61,167 bases of DNA from Oscillospiraceae bacterium (GTDB lineage: Bacteria > Bacillota > Clostridia > Oscillospirales > Oscillospiraceae), in assembly GCA_017624715.1 (NCBI GenBank), contig JAGAMN010000013.1, forward strand, positions 1 through 61,167. The letters are read 5' to 3'. Position numbers and translations under genes: made by a program. Shown here piece after piece: positions 42,332 to 51,451 of this stretch (position 1 is the stretch's first letter; every line of letters begins with the position of its first letter). A model generated the notes under the pieces. That model saw only the letters and a list, made by a program, of their open reading frames with translations. It did not search any database and had not been told where the DNA came from.

Positions 42332-43441
42332 ATGAAGAAAATCATTTCTGCGCTGCTGGTGCTGGTTATGGCTATGAGCCTGTTTGCTGGCTGCGGCAGC
42401 ACTGAACCCGAAGTAACTGTGGCTCCCACTGAGGCACCTGTCGTGACAGAGGCACCCGCAGCGGAAACCGAAGCTCCCACCGAAGCTGCTCCCCAGCTGT
42501 CCGGCACCATGAAGGTTGTCGCTACCAGCGAGGCTTATGTGGATCTGTTCAATAAGTTCACCGAAGAGACCGGCGTTGCAGTGGAACTGCTGAGCATGTC
42601 CTCCGGCGAAGTCCTGTCCAAGCTCCGCGCTGAGGGTGGCACTCCCTCTGCTGACCTGTGGTTCGGCGGCGGTGTTGATGCTTTCATGTCTGCCAAGGAA
42701 GACGGCCTGCTGGAGCAGGTCAATTTCGAGGCATCCGCTGAGCTGGATCCCACCTACAAGGATGCTGACAACTACTGGTTCTCCAAGGGCCTGACCATCG
42801 TGGGCTTCCTGGTGAACAACACCCTGGCTGCTGAGCTGGAGCTGGATATCCCCACTTCCTGGGCTGACCTGCTGGACGAGCAGTACGCCGGTGAGATCAT
42901 CATGTCCAACCCCGCCATCTCCGGCACCAACTACGGTGTTGTCAACTGCCTGCTGCAGGTCATGGGCGAGGAAGAGGGCTGGAAGTATTTCGAAGCTCTG
43001 AATGAGAACATTGCCTACTATGGCCGCCGCGGCTCCGACCCCAAGAACAAGGTCACCGCTGATGAATATGCCATCGGTATCACCTATCTGGACGGTACCA
43101 TTGATGCTCTGCTGGAGCAGTACGATGTGACCATCGTGTACCCTGCCGACGGCATCCCCTACATTCCCGAGGGCGTTGCAGTCTTCAAGGGCGCTGAGAA
43201 TGTGGACGCTGCCAAGTACTTCGTGGAGTGGCTGTACTCGGGCGATGAGAACCTGCAGATGCTCTCTCAGATCGACCAGAAGACCGCTGTGAAGGTCATT
43301 AAGCCCACCATGGAAGGTGTCGAGCTGGCTTACAGCACCGACATTCTGGTGGACGTGGATGTTGCTCTGTTCGGCTCCCAGCGTGAGGACATCCTGGCCA
43401 AGTTTGAAGTCCTGATGGGCGACAAGGCTGCTACCGAATAA
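42332..43441 (+). CDS. ABC transporter substrate-binding lipoprotein (Fe3+/phosphonate type)
   Basis: A 369-residue lipoprotein: signal KKIISALLVLVMAMSLFAGC with the Cys at about residue 21, a Thr/Glu/Pro linker, then a type 2 binding domain. Motifs are TMKVVATSEAYVDLFNKFTE, ADLWFGGGVDAFMSAKEDGL, PTSWADLLDEQYAGEIIMSN and NYGVVNCLL, as in the AfuA/FbpA/PhnS family of iron, phosphonate and phosphoester binders. The Tyr pair used for Fe3+ in FbpA is not clearly present, so an organic ligand is likely. One base separates it from the permease start. Confidence 0.9.
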   Translation: MKKIISALLVLVMAMSLFAGCGSTEPEVTVAPTEAPVVTEAPAAETEAPTEAAPQLSGTMKVVATSEAYVDLFNKFTEETGVAVELLSMSSGEVLSKLRAEGGTPSADLWFGGGVDAFMSAKEDGLLEQVNFEASAELDPTYKDADNYWFSKGLTIVGFLVNNTLAAELELDIPTSWADLLDEQYAGEIIMSNPAISGTNYGVVNCLLQVMGEEEGWKYFEALNENIAYYGRRGSDPKNKVTADEYAIGITYLDGTIDALLEQYDVTIVYPADGIPYIPEGVAVFKGAENVDAAKYFVEWLYSGDENLQMLSQIDQKTAVKVIKPTMEGVELAYSTDILVDVDVALFGSQREDILAKFEVLMGDKAATE

Positions 43442-43442
43442 T

Positions 43443-45113
43443 ATGAATCGCACGAATAAAGGGGCATCGAAAGATGCCCTTTTTCGTTTTTTGGGCGAGG
43501 GAACGGATAAGCTGATCATTGCGGTGCTGCTGGGAAGTATCTGCCTGTTTGTGCTTTATCCGATTCTGCGAATCTTCAGCCAGAGCGTTCTGGTGGATGG
43601 CTGGCTGAGCTTTGACGCATACGCCGATGTCTGGCAGGGCTACCGGACCAGTCTGTGGAACAGCCTGTTCTCCAGTGTTCTGACGGCATTTTTCTGCACC
43701 TTCCTTTCTGTTGCCGTGGCGCTGGTCATGACGTCCAGCAGGGGGTGGGTGCGGGGGCTGATGATGGGCGTGATCCTCATCACCATGGTCTCTCCGCCCT
43801 TTGTGTCCAGCCTGGCTTATATTCAGCTCTATGGCCGCCGCGGCTGGATCACCCATCGCCTTTTGGGCATCTCCTGGGATCCTTATAACTGCTGGGGCGT
43901 CATCTGGATGCAGAGCATTTCCTTTGTGCCCATGAATGCCCTGTTCCTCAGTGGCATCCTGACCAAGATGGATACGGCGTCCATCCATGCTGCCCGGGAC
44001 CTGGGTGCAGGCACCAGGGCGATTCTGATGGATGTGGTGCTTCCTTTGATCAAACCCGGCATTCTGGTGACGGTTCTTCTGACTTTTGTCCGGGCTCTGG
44101 CGGATTTCGGCACCCCCACCATCATCGGCGGCCGGTTCAATACCCTGGCTTCGGATATCTATATCCAGCTCATTGGCTATTCCAATCCCACCAAGGCTGC
44201 GGCCATGAATGTGATATTGCTGGTGCCGACCCTGATCGCCTTCCTTGCCTACCGGGTGATGCTGGAGAAGTCCGATAAGCTCACCGCCGGACGGGGCGGA
44301 CAGGGGACAGTGGATCTGAAACTCCATCGGTGTGGCGCGGTGGGTATTCTGGCGATGGTCTTCAGCATGCTGTTTTTTGTGATGATGCTGCTGCAGTATG
44401 GTTCCATTTTCGCCTCCGGCTTTATGAAGGTCACCAGGGGTGTGTACTCCTTCTCCCTTGACTATGTGCGGCAGCTGATCAAGTACGATTCTGCCACCAT
44501 TGTCCGCAGCGTGGTCTATGCCCTGATCGTCTCGTTCGTGGGCACGTTTTTCGCCATGCTGTTCGCCTATTATACCGGCCGGCGGAATGTGCCGGGAAGG
44601 CGGTTTTTTGATTTCCTGGTGATGATGCCCTATATGATCCCCGGTACCTGCTTTGGCATCGGCTACATCCTGGCCTTCAACAAAGCACCCATGAAGCTCA
44701 CCGGTACCGCCCTGATCGTCATGGCATGTATGCTCTTCAAGCAGCTTCCCACCACCACAAAGCTCTGCTCCGCGGCTCTGACCCAGGTGCCCCGGACGCT
44801 GGAACTGTCCGCCCGGGATCTGGGCGGCGGACGGATGGCGGTGCTGCGGGATGTGATCCTGCCGGGCATGAGGACCGCCTTCTTTACCTGTTTTACCCAC
44901 AATTTCTCCAGCAGCATGACCACCGCCGGTGCCATCATTTTCCTGATCAACCCCGGCAAAAAACTGCTGGTCTTCAACCTCTTTGACAAAGTCTATCTGG
45001 GCGAATACCCTATGGCCTCCCTGATTGCCACGCTGATCATCGTCATCGTGCTGACGGTGGAGGGCCTGGTCTGGCTGTTCTCCCGGAGGAAAGGGAAGCG
45101 TTATGTATCTTGA
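43443..45113 (+). CDS. Double-domain ABC permease (FbpB-like)
   Basis: A 556-residue fused permease with about twelve membrane segments, two MetI-type domains and two EAA loops: HAARDLGAGTRAILMDVVLP and LSARDLGGGRMAVLRDVILP. Starts MNRTNKGASKDALFRFL one base after the binding-protein stop. A terminator-like hairpin (43460-43481) lies inside its first codons. It overlaps the ATPase gene by 11 bases. The fused layout is standard for iron- and aminoethylphosphonate-type importers. Confidence 0.92.
   Translation: MNRTNKGASKDALFRFLGEGTDKLIIAVLLGSICLFVLYPILRIFSQSVLVDGWLSFDAYADVWQGYRTSLWNSLFSSVLTAFFCTFLSVAVALVMTSSRGWVRGLMMGVILITMVSPPFVSSLAYIQLYGRRGWITHRLLGISWDPYNCWGVIWMQSISFVPMNALFLSGILTKMDTASIHAARDLGAGTRAILMDVVLPLIKPGILVTVLLTFVRALADFGTPTIIGGRFNTLASDIYIQLIGYSNPTKAAAMNVILLVPTLIAFLAYRVMLEKSDKLTAGRGGQGTVDLKLHRCGAVGILAMVFSMLFFVMMLLQYGSIFASGFMKVTRGVYSFSLDYVRQLIKYDSATIVRSVVYALIVSFVGTFFAMLFAYYTGRRNVPGRRFFDFLVMMPYMIPGTCFGIGYILAFNKAPMKLTGTALIVMACMLFKQLPTTTKLCSAALTQVPRTLELSARDLGGGRMAVLRDVILPGMRTAFFTCFTHNFSSSMTTAGAIIFLINPGKKLLVFNLFDKVYLGEYPMASLIATLIIVIVLTVEGLVWLFSRRKGKRYVS
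43460..43481 (+). terminator. Terminator-like hairpin within the permease 5' coding end
   Basis: GGGGCATC, a GAAA loop and GATGCCCT form an 8-9 bp stem followed by TTTTTCGTTTTTT. This is a textbook intrinsic terminator shape but lies in codons 6-13 of the permease. It probably lowers permease expression relative to the binding protein. Confidence 0.7.
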
Positions 45114-45876
45114 ACTGAAGTCTCTCAAAAAGAAATTCGACGGCAAGGATGTGGTCTGCGACCTTTCTTTGTCCCTGGAAAAAGGCAAGCTGCTGTGCAT
45201 CCTGGGCTCCTCCGGCTGCGGCAAGACCACCACGCTGAATATGATCGGCGGTTTTCTGGAGCCGGACAGCGGCTCCATCCGGCTCGATGGCATGGATATT
45301 ACCAAGCTGCCGCCGGAGCGCCGCCCTGTCAGCACGGTGTTTCAGTCCTACGGCCTGTTTCCCCATATGACGCTGCTGGAAAATGTGATTTATGGCCTGA
45401 AATTCCGGGGCTACAGAAAAGCAGAGGCCCGGAAAAAAGGCATGGAGTATCTGGATCTGGTGGGCCTGGCGGACCGGGCCAATGCCATGGTCCATGAGAT
45501 CAGCGGCGGCCAGCAGCAGCGTGTTGCCCTGGCCCGGGCGCTGATCGTGGAGCCGAAGCTTTGTCTGCTGGATGAGCCCTTCTGTAATCTGGATGCGGCT
45601 CTGCGGGTGAAGATGCGTCAGGAACTGAAAAAGCTCCAGCGGGAGCTGGATATGACCATGGTCTTCGTTACCCATGACCAGGAAGAGGCGCTGCATCTGG
45701 CGGATCAGATTGCCATTATGGAGCAGGGGGTGCTGGTTCAGGATGATTCTCCCATGAACCTCTACCGCAACCCCGCCAATACGTTTGTCCGTGATTTTTT
45801 AAGTCTGGATCAGCTGGTCTGGATGGAGGACGGCACACTGATGAAAGTTGTGAAGGACGGAAGGGGTCAGCTATGA
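45103..45876 (+). CDS. ABC transporter ATPase
   Basis: A 257-residue ATP-binding subunit. Walker A GSSGCGKTT (about residue 37), Q-loop VFQSYGLFPHMTL, signature ISGGQQQR, Walker B LCLLDEPFCNLDA and the H-loop in FVTHDQEEAL are all visible. It lacks the long C-terminal TOBE region of CUT1 ATPases and ends at VKDGRGQL. It overlaps the permease upstream and the glycosyltransferase downstream (ATGA). Confidence 0.95.
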   Translation: MYLELKSLKKKFDGKDVVCDLSLSLEKGKLLCILGSSGCGKTTTLNMIGGFLEPDSGSIRLDGMDITKLPPERRPVSTVFQSYGLFPHMTLLENVIYGLKFRGYRKAEARKKGMEYLDLVGLADRANAMVHEISGGQQQRVALARALIVEPKLCLLDEPFCNLDAALRVKMRQELKKLQRELDMTMVFVTHDQEEALHLADQIAIMEQGVLVQDDSPMNLYRNPANTFVRDFLSLDQLVWMEDGTLMKVVKDGRGQL

Positions 45877-47090
45877 GGATCCTGAGTATTACGGCCCAGA
45901 AGCCGGACAGCACCGGCAGCGGTGTTTTCCTGACGGAGCTGGTGAAGGGGTTCCGGGAGCTGGATTGTCCGCAGGCCGTGGTCTGCGGCACCGTGGCAGG
46001 AGAGGAAGTATCCTTTCCGGAGGGAGTCATGGTGTTTCCGGTCTGCTATCAGACGGAAGAACTGCCCTTTCCGGTTTGCGGCATGTCCGACGAAATGCCC
46101 TATGAAAGCACCCGGTACCGGGATCTGGATGGGAAGATGACCCAGCAGCTCCGGCAGGCCTTCTGCGCCAGGATCGCTGAGGCAGTGGAAGACTTCCTGC
46201 CGGATGTGATTTTGTGCCATCATCTGTATTTTATTGCGTCTCTGGTGCGGCAGATGTATCCCCGGATCCCGGTCTATGGCCAGTGCCACGGTTCCGATCT
46301 GCGCCAGATCGAAACCAACCCCTGGCAGCGGCAGTGGATCAAAGAACAGATCCCCAAACTCGATGGGATATTTGCCCTCCATGAAGTGCAGAAGGAGCGG
46401 ATCTGCCAGATTTTTGACCTGCCTGCCCATCGGGTCCGGGTCATGGGCACGGGATATAATAGTAATGTATTTTTTCAGAACCAGAGCCTTGCGCGTAATC
46501 CGGAAAAGACCCGCTACCTCTTTGCGGGCAAGCTTTCGGAGAAGAAGGGTGTTTACAGCCTGCTGCGCTGCCTGAGATATCTGAAACAGCCGGAGCGGTC
46601 GGAACTGTATCTGGCCGGTGGATGCGGCAGCGAAGAGGAGCTGGAAAAGGTACACAAAATGGCCGAAACATGTCCCTGCCCCGTTACGTTCCTGGGCAAG
46701 CTGGATCAGGCTGCGCTGGCGGCGCAAATGAATCAGTGCGATGTGTTTGTGTTGCCTTCGTTCTATGAGGGCCTGCCGCTGGTGCTTATCGAGGCCATGG
46801 CCTGCGGTATGCGTACGGTTTGCACCGATCTGCCGGGGATCCAGCCCTGGCTGGCCCAGGCATTGCCCGACAGCGGTGCAATTTTTGTAACACCACCGGC
46901 ATTCCGAAATGCCGATGAACCCATTCCGGAGGAGCTGCCAGCCTTTGAAATGCGGCTGGCGGCAGCGATGGAAGCGGCGGCAAGGACCCATCTGCCGGAC
47001 GGGGAACAGGTGGCCCGCCTGAGTTGGGGTGCCCTTTGCCGCAGGCTCATGACTATTATGGATCATCAGGAGGATATTTCATGCTGGTAG
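45873..47090 (+). CDS. Glycosyltransferase, GT4-like
   Basis: A 405-residue cytoplasmic GT-B enzyme. The N-terminal half has TGSGVFLTELVKGFRELDCP; the C-terminal donor-binding domain has LFAGKLSEKKGVYSLLRCL and the EX7E motif in PSFYEGLPLVLIEAMACG. The start codon overlaps the ATPase stop, so it belongs to the operon although ABC importers of this type do not usually carry a glycosyltransferase. It may act on the imported compound or on a lipid or teichoic-acid-like product made from it. Confidence 0.9.
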   Translation: MRILSITAQKPDSTGSGVFLTELVKGFRELDCPQAVVCGTVAGEEVSFPEGVMVFPVCYQTEELPFPVCGMSDEMPYESTRYRDLDGKMTQQLRQAFCARIAEAVEDFLPDVILCHHLYFIASLVRQMYPRIPVYGQCHGSDLRQIETNPWQRQWIKEQIPKLDGIFALHEVQKERICQIFDLPAHRVRVMGTGYNSNVFFQNQSLARNPEKTRYLFAGKLSEKKGVYSLLRCLRYLKQPERSELYLAGGCGSEEELEKVHKMAETCPCPVTFLGKLDQAALAAQMNQCDVFVLPSFYEGLPLVLIEAMACGMRTVCTDLPGIQPWLAQALPDSGAIFVTPPAFRNADEPIPEELPAFEMRLAAAMEAAARTHLPDGEQVARLSWGALCRRLMTIMDHQEDISCW

Positions 47091-47707
47091 ATATGCACCT
47101 GCACGCATTGCCCCATTCCACAGACAGTTTCCTGACACTGCAGGAGATCGTTTCCCTTGCCAGGCTGCGGGGACTGGATGCCATCTGCCTGACGGATCAC
47201 GACAGCATGGGCGGACGGGAGTTTGCGGAAGACTACAGCCGGGAAATCGGATTCCCGATTTTTGTGGGCGTGGAGTACTATTCCCTCTGGGGTGATATTA
47301 CTGCCTGGGGAATCGATACCTTCCCGCAGGAGCGGATCGAGGCACAGACATTTATCGACCAGGTCAATGCGGCCGGCGGATTCTGCGTCTCCTGCCATCC
47401 GTTCCGGAATAACAACCGGGGCTTTGAGCATCACCTCCGGGAGGCCCGGGGCTTGCACGGCGTGGAGGTCCTCAACGGCAGCGCTGATATGGATGCAAAC
47501 CGTATCGCTCTGCGTTATTGCCGGGAGCTGGGGCTGAAGGCCATCGGAGCCAGTGACGCCCATGTGCCGAAGCAGGTGGGCAAGTACGTTACCTGGCTTC
47601 CGGAAAAAGTGGATGGCCTGAAGGATTTCGTGGCACAGCTTCATCAGTGCGAGACCCGTCCGGCCATCTGGAACGGCTCCGCTTACGATGTGGTGACCAC
47701 ATTCTGA
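47081..47707 (+). CDS. PHP-domain phosphoesterase
   Basis: A 208-residue PHP protein with the metal-binding residues expected for a trinuclear site: VDMHLHALPHS (HxH), CLTDHDSMGG, FVGVEYYS (Glu), CVSCHPF and IGASDAHVPK. It starts MLVDMHLH at 47081 after AGGAGG, overlapping the glycosyltransferase by ten bases. PHP enzymes of this size split phosphomonoesters or phosphodiesters. This fits an operon that imports and processes a phosphate-ester compound. Last gene before a strong terminator. Confidence 0.92.
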   Translation: MLVDMHLHALPHSTDSFLTLQEIVSLARLRGLDAICLTDHDSMGGREFAEDYSREIGFPIFVGVEYYSLWGDITAWGIDTFPQERIEAQTFIDQVNAAGGFCVSCHPFRNNNRGFEHHLREARGLHGVEVLNGSADMDANRIALRYCRELGLKAIGASDAHVPKQVGKYVTWLPEKVDGLKDFVAQLHQCETRPAIWNGSAYDVVTTF

Positions 47708-47728
47708 ATAAAATGTCAGCATTCCAAT

Positions 47729-47766
47729 AAAAAGTACGGCCACGCAGCTGCGTGGCCGTACTTTTT
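47729..47766 (+). terminator. Terminator of the ABC/GT/PHP operon
   Basis: AAAAAGTACGGCCACGCAG pairs with CTGCGTGGCCGTACTTTTT, a nearly loopless 19-bp palindrome ending in a T-run. Confidence 0.9.
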
Positions 47767-47780
47767 ATGCTGAAATAAAG

Positions 47781-47806
47781 AAAACAGCCCCCCTTGGGGC
47801 TGTTTT
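47781..47806 (-). terminator. Terminator of the second two-component operon
   Basis: AAAACAGCCCC pairs with GGGGCTGTTTT; it abuts the stop codon of the sensor kinase gene and works in either direction. Confidence 0.85.
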
Positions 47807-49164
47807 TACGTTGTGGGAGGAATGGGAATCATCAGCTCGGTGATGAAAATATCCTGCTCGATCCGCATGCTGCATTCACCGTGGTATTTTTGGCAGATGC
47901 TTTGTATGCTGAGCGTTCCGTAGCCGTGCTGGAATTTGTCTGATTTGGTGGTCAGGGGAAGTCCGTTTGAAAACTTAGGAATGACGGAGCAGTAGTTTTC
48001 GATTCGCACATAGGCCAACTGGTTGGCTCTTTGGATGGTCACACTCAGAAAACGCTGCTGCGGATCTTCTGCCTGGGCTGCGGCTTCCATGGCGTTATCC
48101 AGTGCGTTGCCGAGAAGAATGTATAGATCCGTCGGGGACATAAAATTCAGAACGGCACCGTCGGCCATGCAGGTCCATTGTATTTTTTGATCTCCGCAGC
48201 GCAGCCATGCTTCGGAGAACAGTGCGTCCAGCGTTTCGTTACCGGTATTCATGCTGCAGTCCAGGACAGCAATGTGCTCCTCCAGAGCTTTCAGAGCGGC
48301 CTGACTTTGCGCTGCGTCCGGGCTGACTTGCAGGGAACGAACCAGATGGCGCAGATCATGGAGCTTGTGGTTCAGTGCATCCATGTTATTCCGGAATAAT
48401 TGATACTCTTTTTGCTGTAGTGACTGGATATGATTCCGGACTTCCAGTTCGGCGCGCAATTTGGCGCCGTTACGATATACGATCTGGGTTGCCAGAAGAA
48501 CAAAATCCAGCATCAGATTGCTGATCATCAGGAATGTAAAAAGATAGGACCCCTGGGCCTGGAGTATGCGCGTGGATATGACATTCAAATATCTGACGGT
48601 AATAATGATAAAAGCCAAAATCGGAATGGAATAGATACAATCGAAGCGATAGATTCCATCCAGAGGCAGCTTTCTGGCAAAGATAAAGTACACAGGAAGG
48701 TGCACGATCGCCGCGATCAGGATTTCATGCCAAAGTATCGGCAAGACGCGCGCCTCGTAAGGGTGGTGGAAATACGCTGGGAATATGATGACGAAAAGCG
48801 TATAGGAAAGAGACTGCGTCAGATAAGCCAGGATCGCGGTATAGATGGCTTTGGCGGGGGAGCTTTCGCAGCACAAATAAATCAGCCCGGCACAGAACAG
48901 CAAAACCGGAAGAACATCGGTAAGAGAAAAGACCACACATACCGTCAGCGGATTTTTGATGGGAAGCAGATGAAAAATGAATCCGGAACAGTGAACACGG
49001 AGCTTTGGCAGGTAAAATGCAAAGACCGCACCGAGAAGAAGACCGGCGGATATCCTTGCGGGAAAATGAGGGCGCTTGCGCAGGGGGATGATATACAGAA
49101 TTGTTGCCAGCAGACAGCAATGTAAAATGCGGTCGATGGATAGAACGAGGAAGGAAGCTGTCAT
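47806..49164 (-). CDS. AgrC-like sensor histidine kinase, GHKL type
   Basis: A 452-residue membrane kinase. About six hydrophobic segments fill the first 230 residues (MTASFLVLSIDRILHCCLLA onward). They are followed by a coiled linker (EVRNHIQSLQQKEYQLFRNN), the phospho-acceptor region MDALNHKLHDLRHLVRSLQ and a GHKL ATPase with N-box LLGNALDNAMEAAAQ and G-box KFQHGYGTLSIQSI. ATG at 49164 follows GGGGAGG, five bases after the regulator gene. The layout is that of peptide-sensing kinases, but no AgrD/AgrB-type pair is seen close by. Confidence 0.9.
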   Translation of the reverse strand: MTASFLVLSIDRILHCCLLATILYIIPLRKRPHFPARISAGLLLGAVFAFYLPKLRVHCSGFIFHLLPIKNPLTVCVVFSLTDVLPVLLFCAGLIYLCCESSPAKAIYTAILAYLTQSLSYTLFVIIFPAYFHHPYEARVLPILWHEILIAAIVHLPVYFIFARKLPLDGIYRFDCIYSIPILAFIIITVRYLNVISTRILQAQGSYLFTFLMISNLMLDFVLLATQIVYRNGAKLRAELEVRNHIQSLQQKEYQLFRNNMDALNHKLHDLRHLVRSLQVSPDAAQSQAALKALEEHIAVLDCSMNTGNETLDALFSEAWLRCGDQKIQWTCMADGAVLNFMSPTDLYILLGNALDNAMEAAAQAEDPQQRFLSVTIQRANQLAYVRIENYCSVIPKFSNGLPLTTKSDKFQHGYGTLSIQSICQKYHGECSMRIEQDIFITELMIPIPPTT

Positions 49165-49169
49165 AAGAA

Positions 49170-49877
49170 TTATCCTCCCCAGTAGCGCATGAGCGCATTC
49201 AGAAATTCCCTGCGGCGGCTGCGGCTGATAGGCAGTGTTTTTCCGTTGGACATACAAATGCTGTCCTTGTCGACGCTCAGTACATATTTCAAATTGACCA
49301 GATAGCAGTAATTGCATCGGAAGAAGTTGGCGGAAGACAGATCTTTTTCCAGCTGTGTGATGCTTCGTTTGCCGGTGGCAGAGAAGGAGCCTTCCGGTGT
49401 GTGGTAGGTCAGCGTGTGGTTGAATACTTCAACATAATACAGCTGATCCAGCGGGAGCAGCTTCGTTTTTCCATCAAAGGTGGCAATGATGGATCGGGGC
49501 TGATGAGTCTGCAGAAGGGACTGGATGCGCTTCATTTTGGCAGAAAACATGGGATAGTGCACTGGCTTCAGAATATAATCCAGGGCGGATACTTCATAAC
49601 CGTTGATGGCAAACTGAGCCAAATGGGTAATGAACACAATCAGAATCTGGTTGTCCCGCTCGCGAATCCGTTTCGCGGCGGTCAGTCCGTCCATCAGCGG
49701 CATCTCAATATCCAGCAGGATCAGATCCCAGTCCGGCTGATATGCTTCCAGAAGCGCTGTTCCTGATGAAAATGTACAAATCCGGAGGGCGATACCCTGT
49801 TCCGTTGCAAAGCGCTGCAGATGGTTTTGGATGGTGTGAGAACAGGAAAGATCATCCTCAGCGATGGCGACAAACAT
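49170..49877 (-). CDS. LytTR-family response regulator
   Basis: A 235-residue regulator with receiver domain (D8-D9, phospho-acceptor D56 in LILLDIEMPLMDG, K104 in YILKPV) and LytTR DNA-binding domain (YYVEVFNHTLTYHTP, FFRCNYCYLVNLKYVL, LPISRSRRREFLNAL). It is the first gene of the kinase operon. The divergent region upstream (49878-50300) holds a promoter with a pair of 8-bp direct repeats exactly 21 bp apart, a candidate binding site. Confidence 0.93.
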   Translation of the reverse strand: MFVAIAEDDLSCSHTIQNHLQRFATEQGIALRICTFSSGTALLEAYQPDWDLILLDIEMPLMDGLTAAKRIRERDNQILIVFITHLAQFAINGYEVSALDYILKPVHYPMFSAKMKRIQSLLQTHQPRSIIATFDGKTKLLPLDQLYYVEVFNHTLTYHTPEGSFSATGKRSITQLEKDLSSANFFRCNYCYLVNLKYVLSVDKDSICMSNGKTLPISRSRRREFLNALMRYWGG

Positions 49878-49956
49878 GTAATCCCTCCTTTTCTCTAAGC
49901 TTTTTCAGTACCCAACTCATATATCATAACATAGCTGTCTGGAAACAGAATACGAA

Positions 49957-50054
49957 TTACGCACTAAAAGCGACAGAGTACGCACAGCTGATTTACGAGG
50001 AAAGGCTTTGCATGGTATAGAATGAATGGAGCATTCTCATTAAGATGAGAATGC
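49957..50054 (+). promoter_or_regulatory. Divergent control region with spaced direct repeats
   Basis: TTACGCAC (49957-49964) and GTACGCAC (49978-49985) are 21 bp apart, two helical turns, as in many LytTR sites. Then come TTTACG (49992-49997), an 18-bp spacer and TATAGA (50016-50021). The perfect hairpin GCATTCTCAT/ATGAGAATGC (50031-50054) would lie at the 5' end of the transcript. The remaining bases up to 50300 show nothing else that I recognise. Confidence 0.5.
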
Positions 50055-50300
50055 TGGGCTTCGGCATAAACTGCCTGAGGTAAAGAAAAGAATTATGCTG
50101 GGGTACCCGGCATTGTCGGACGCGGAAGATCCATAGAATATCTTCCGGAATGAAGGTGCGTTTGGCGAATAAAAAACACAGAATCAGGATTATGTGGCAA
50201 GAAATTTCTGTGTACTTAGATTATACCCCAATAAGAAGGTAATCAACTCATCTGCATCATACTGGCGGTGCTGCGGGATCCACGGGGAAGGGGCGGAAAC

Positions 50301-51380
50301 ATGAGCGAATCATTAAGAGAATACTGTTTCCGTTTCGACCGGGGCGAACTCTTGCTCCAGTGGCACCCGGAGAAGAACGGAAGACTGACTCCGGACCAGG
50401 TGTCGTACGGCAGTCAGAGGAAAGTCTGGTGGCGCTGCAGCCGGGGCCACGAATGGCAAAGTCCGCCCTATGCCCGGGCGGGTAAAAACAGCGGCTGTCC
50501 ATATTGCGCCGGAAAGAAACTGGCGCCTGAAATGGGGCTGGGCGCGCTGTATCCGGATATCGCAAAACAGTGGCATGATGCGAAAAACGGAGTGCTGACC
50601 CCTGAGCAGGTTCTGCCCGGAAGCCACAAGCCCGTCTGGTGGCGGTGTGAGCACGGCCACGAATGGAAAGCGTTGGTCAAATCCCGGGTGGAAGGTTCCG
50701 GATGTCCGGTCTGTGCCAATCGCGTGGCCATTCCCGGCGTAAACGACCTGACCACAACCGACCCGGAGCTGGCAAAGCAGTGGCATCCCGGCAAAAACGG
50801 CAGCCTGACACCGGAGCAGGTGCTCGGCGGTTCATCCAGGAAGGTCTGGTGGCGCTGCAGCTGGGGTCACGAATGGCAGGCAGCCATCCACTCCCGGGTA
50901 TACGGTCGGGGGTGTCCGGTCTGTACCGGAAAGACCATTGTGCCGGGTGTGAATGATCTGGAAAGCTATTCCCCCCAGCTGGCAAGACAGTGGCTCCGGG
51001 AAAAGAACGGGGCGCTGACCCCTGACCGGGTCTCAATTTACAGCAATAAGCGGGTCTGGTGGCGCTGTGATCGGGGCCACGAGTGGCAGAGTGCCATTTC
51101 CTCCAGAACCGACAGGCAGTCCGGCTGCCCCTATTGCGGCAACAGAAAGGTGCTGGCAGGCTTCAACGATCTGAAGACAGTGGAGCCGATGGTGGCGGCG
51201 CAGTGGCATCCGACGCTGAATGCGCCTCTGGAGCCGACTATGGTAATGCCGGGCAGTGCAAAACGGGTCTGGTGGCGCTGTATAGACGGCCACGAATGGA
51301 AGGCCGTCATCTATTCGCGTACCGGGTCCCACAAATGCGGATGCCCGGTCTGCGGCGGCCGTTCGGCCAAAAGACGTTAA
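50301..51380 (+). CDS. Five-repeat zinc-ribbon protein (DUF4379-like)
   Basis: A 359-residue protein made almost wholly of five repeats of about 65-70 residues. Each has the form QWHPxKNGxLTPxxV, GSxxxVWWRCxxGHEW and GCPxC. This is the probable zinc-ribbon (PF14311/DUF4379) repeat, where the Cys of WRC, the His of GHEW and the CPxC pair should bind zinc. No signal peptide is present. Such proteins are thought to bind nucleic acid, but the role is not established. Start is the ATG at 50301 behind AAGGGGCGG. It stands between the second LytTR system and the giant secreted protein. Confidence 0.88.
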   Translation: MSESLREYCFRFDRGELLLQWHPEKNGRLTPDQVSYGSQRKVWWRCSRGHEWQSPPYARAGKNSGCPYCAGKKLAPEMGLGALYPDIAKQWHDAKNGVLTPEQVLPGSHKPVWWRCEHGHEWKALVKSRVEGSGCPVCANRVAIPGVNDLTTTDPELAKQWHPGKNGSLTPEQVLGGSSRKVWWRCSWGHEWQAAIHSRVYGRGCPVCTGKTIVPGVNDLESYSPQLARQWLREKNGALTPDRVSIYSNKRVWWRCDRGHEWQSAISSRTDRQSGCPYCGNRKVLAGFNDLKTVEPMVAAQWHPTLNAPLEPTMVMPGSAKRVWWRCIDGHEWKAVIYSRTGSHKCGCPVCGGRSAKRR

Positions 51381-51451
51381 TTAAGTATAATCATGGCGTA
51401 GCAGTAGTCTGCGAGTTACACCATCTTTATAGAATACGAGGAGGTTATTTT

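Noticed and set aside
43431-45335. A 634-codon minus-strand frame opposite the ABC permease and ATPase
   Set aside because: The translation is rich in His and Gln with no recognisable motif; the plus strand encodes an unmistakable permease and ATPase.
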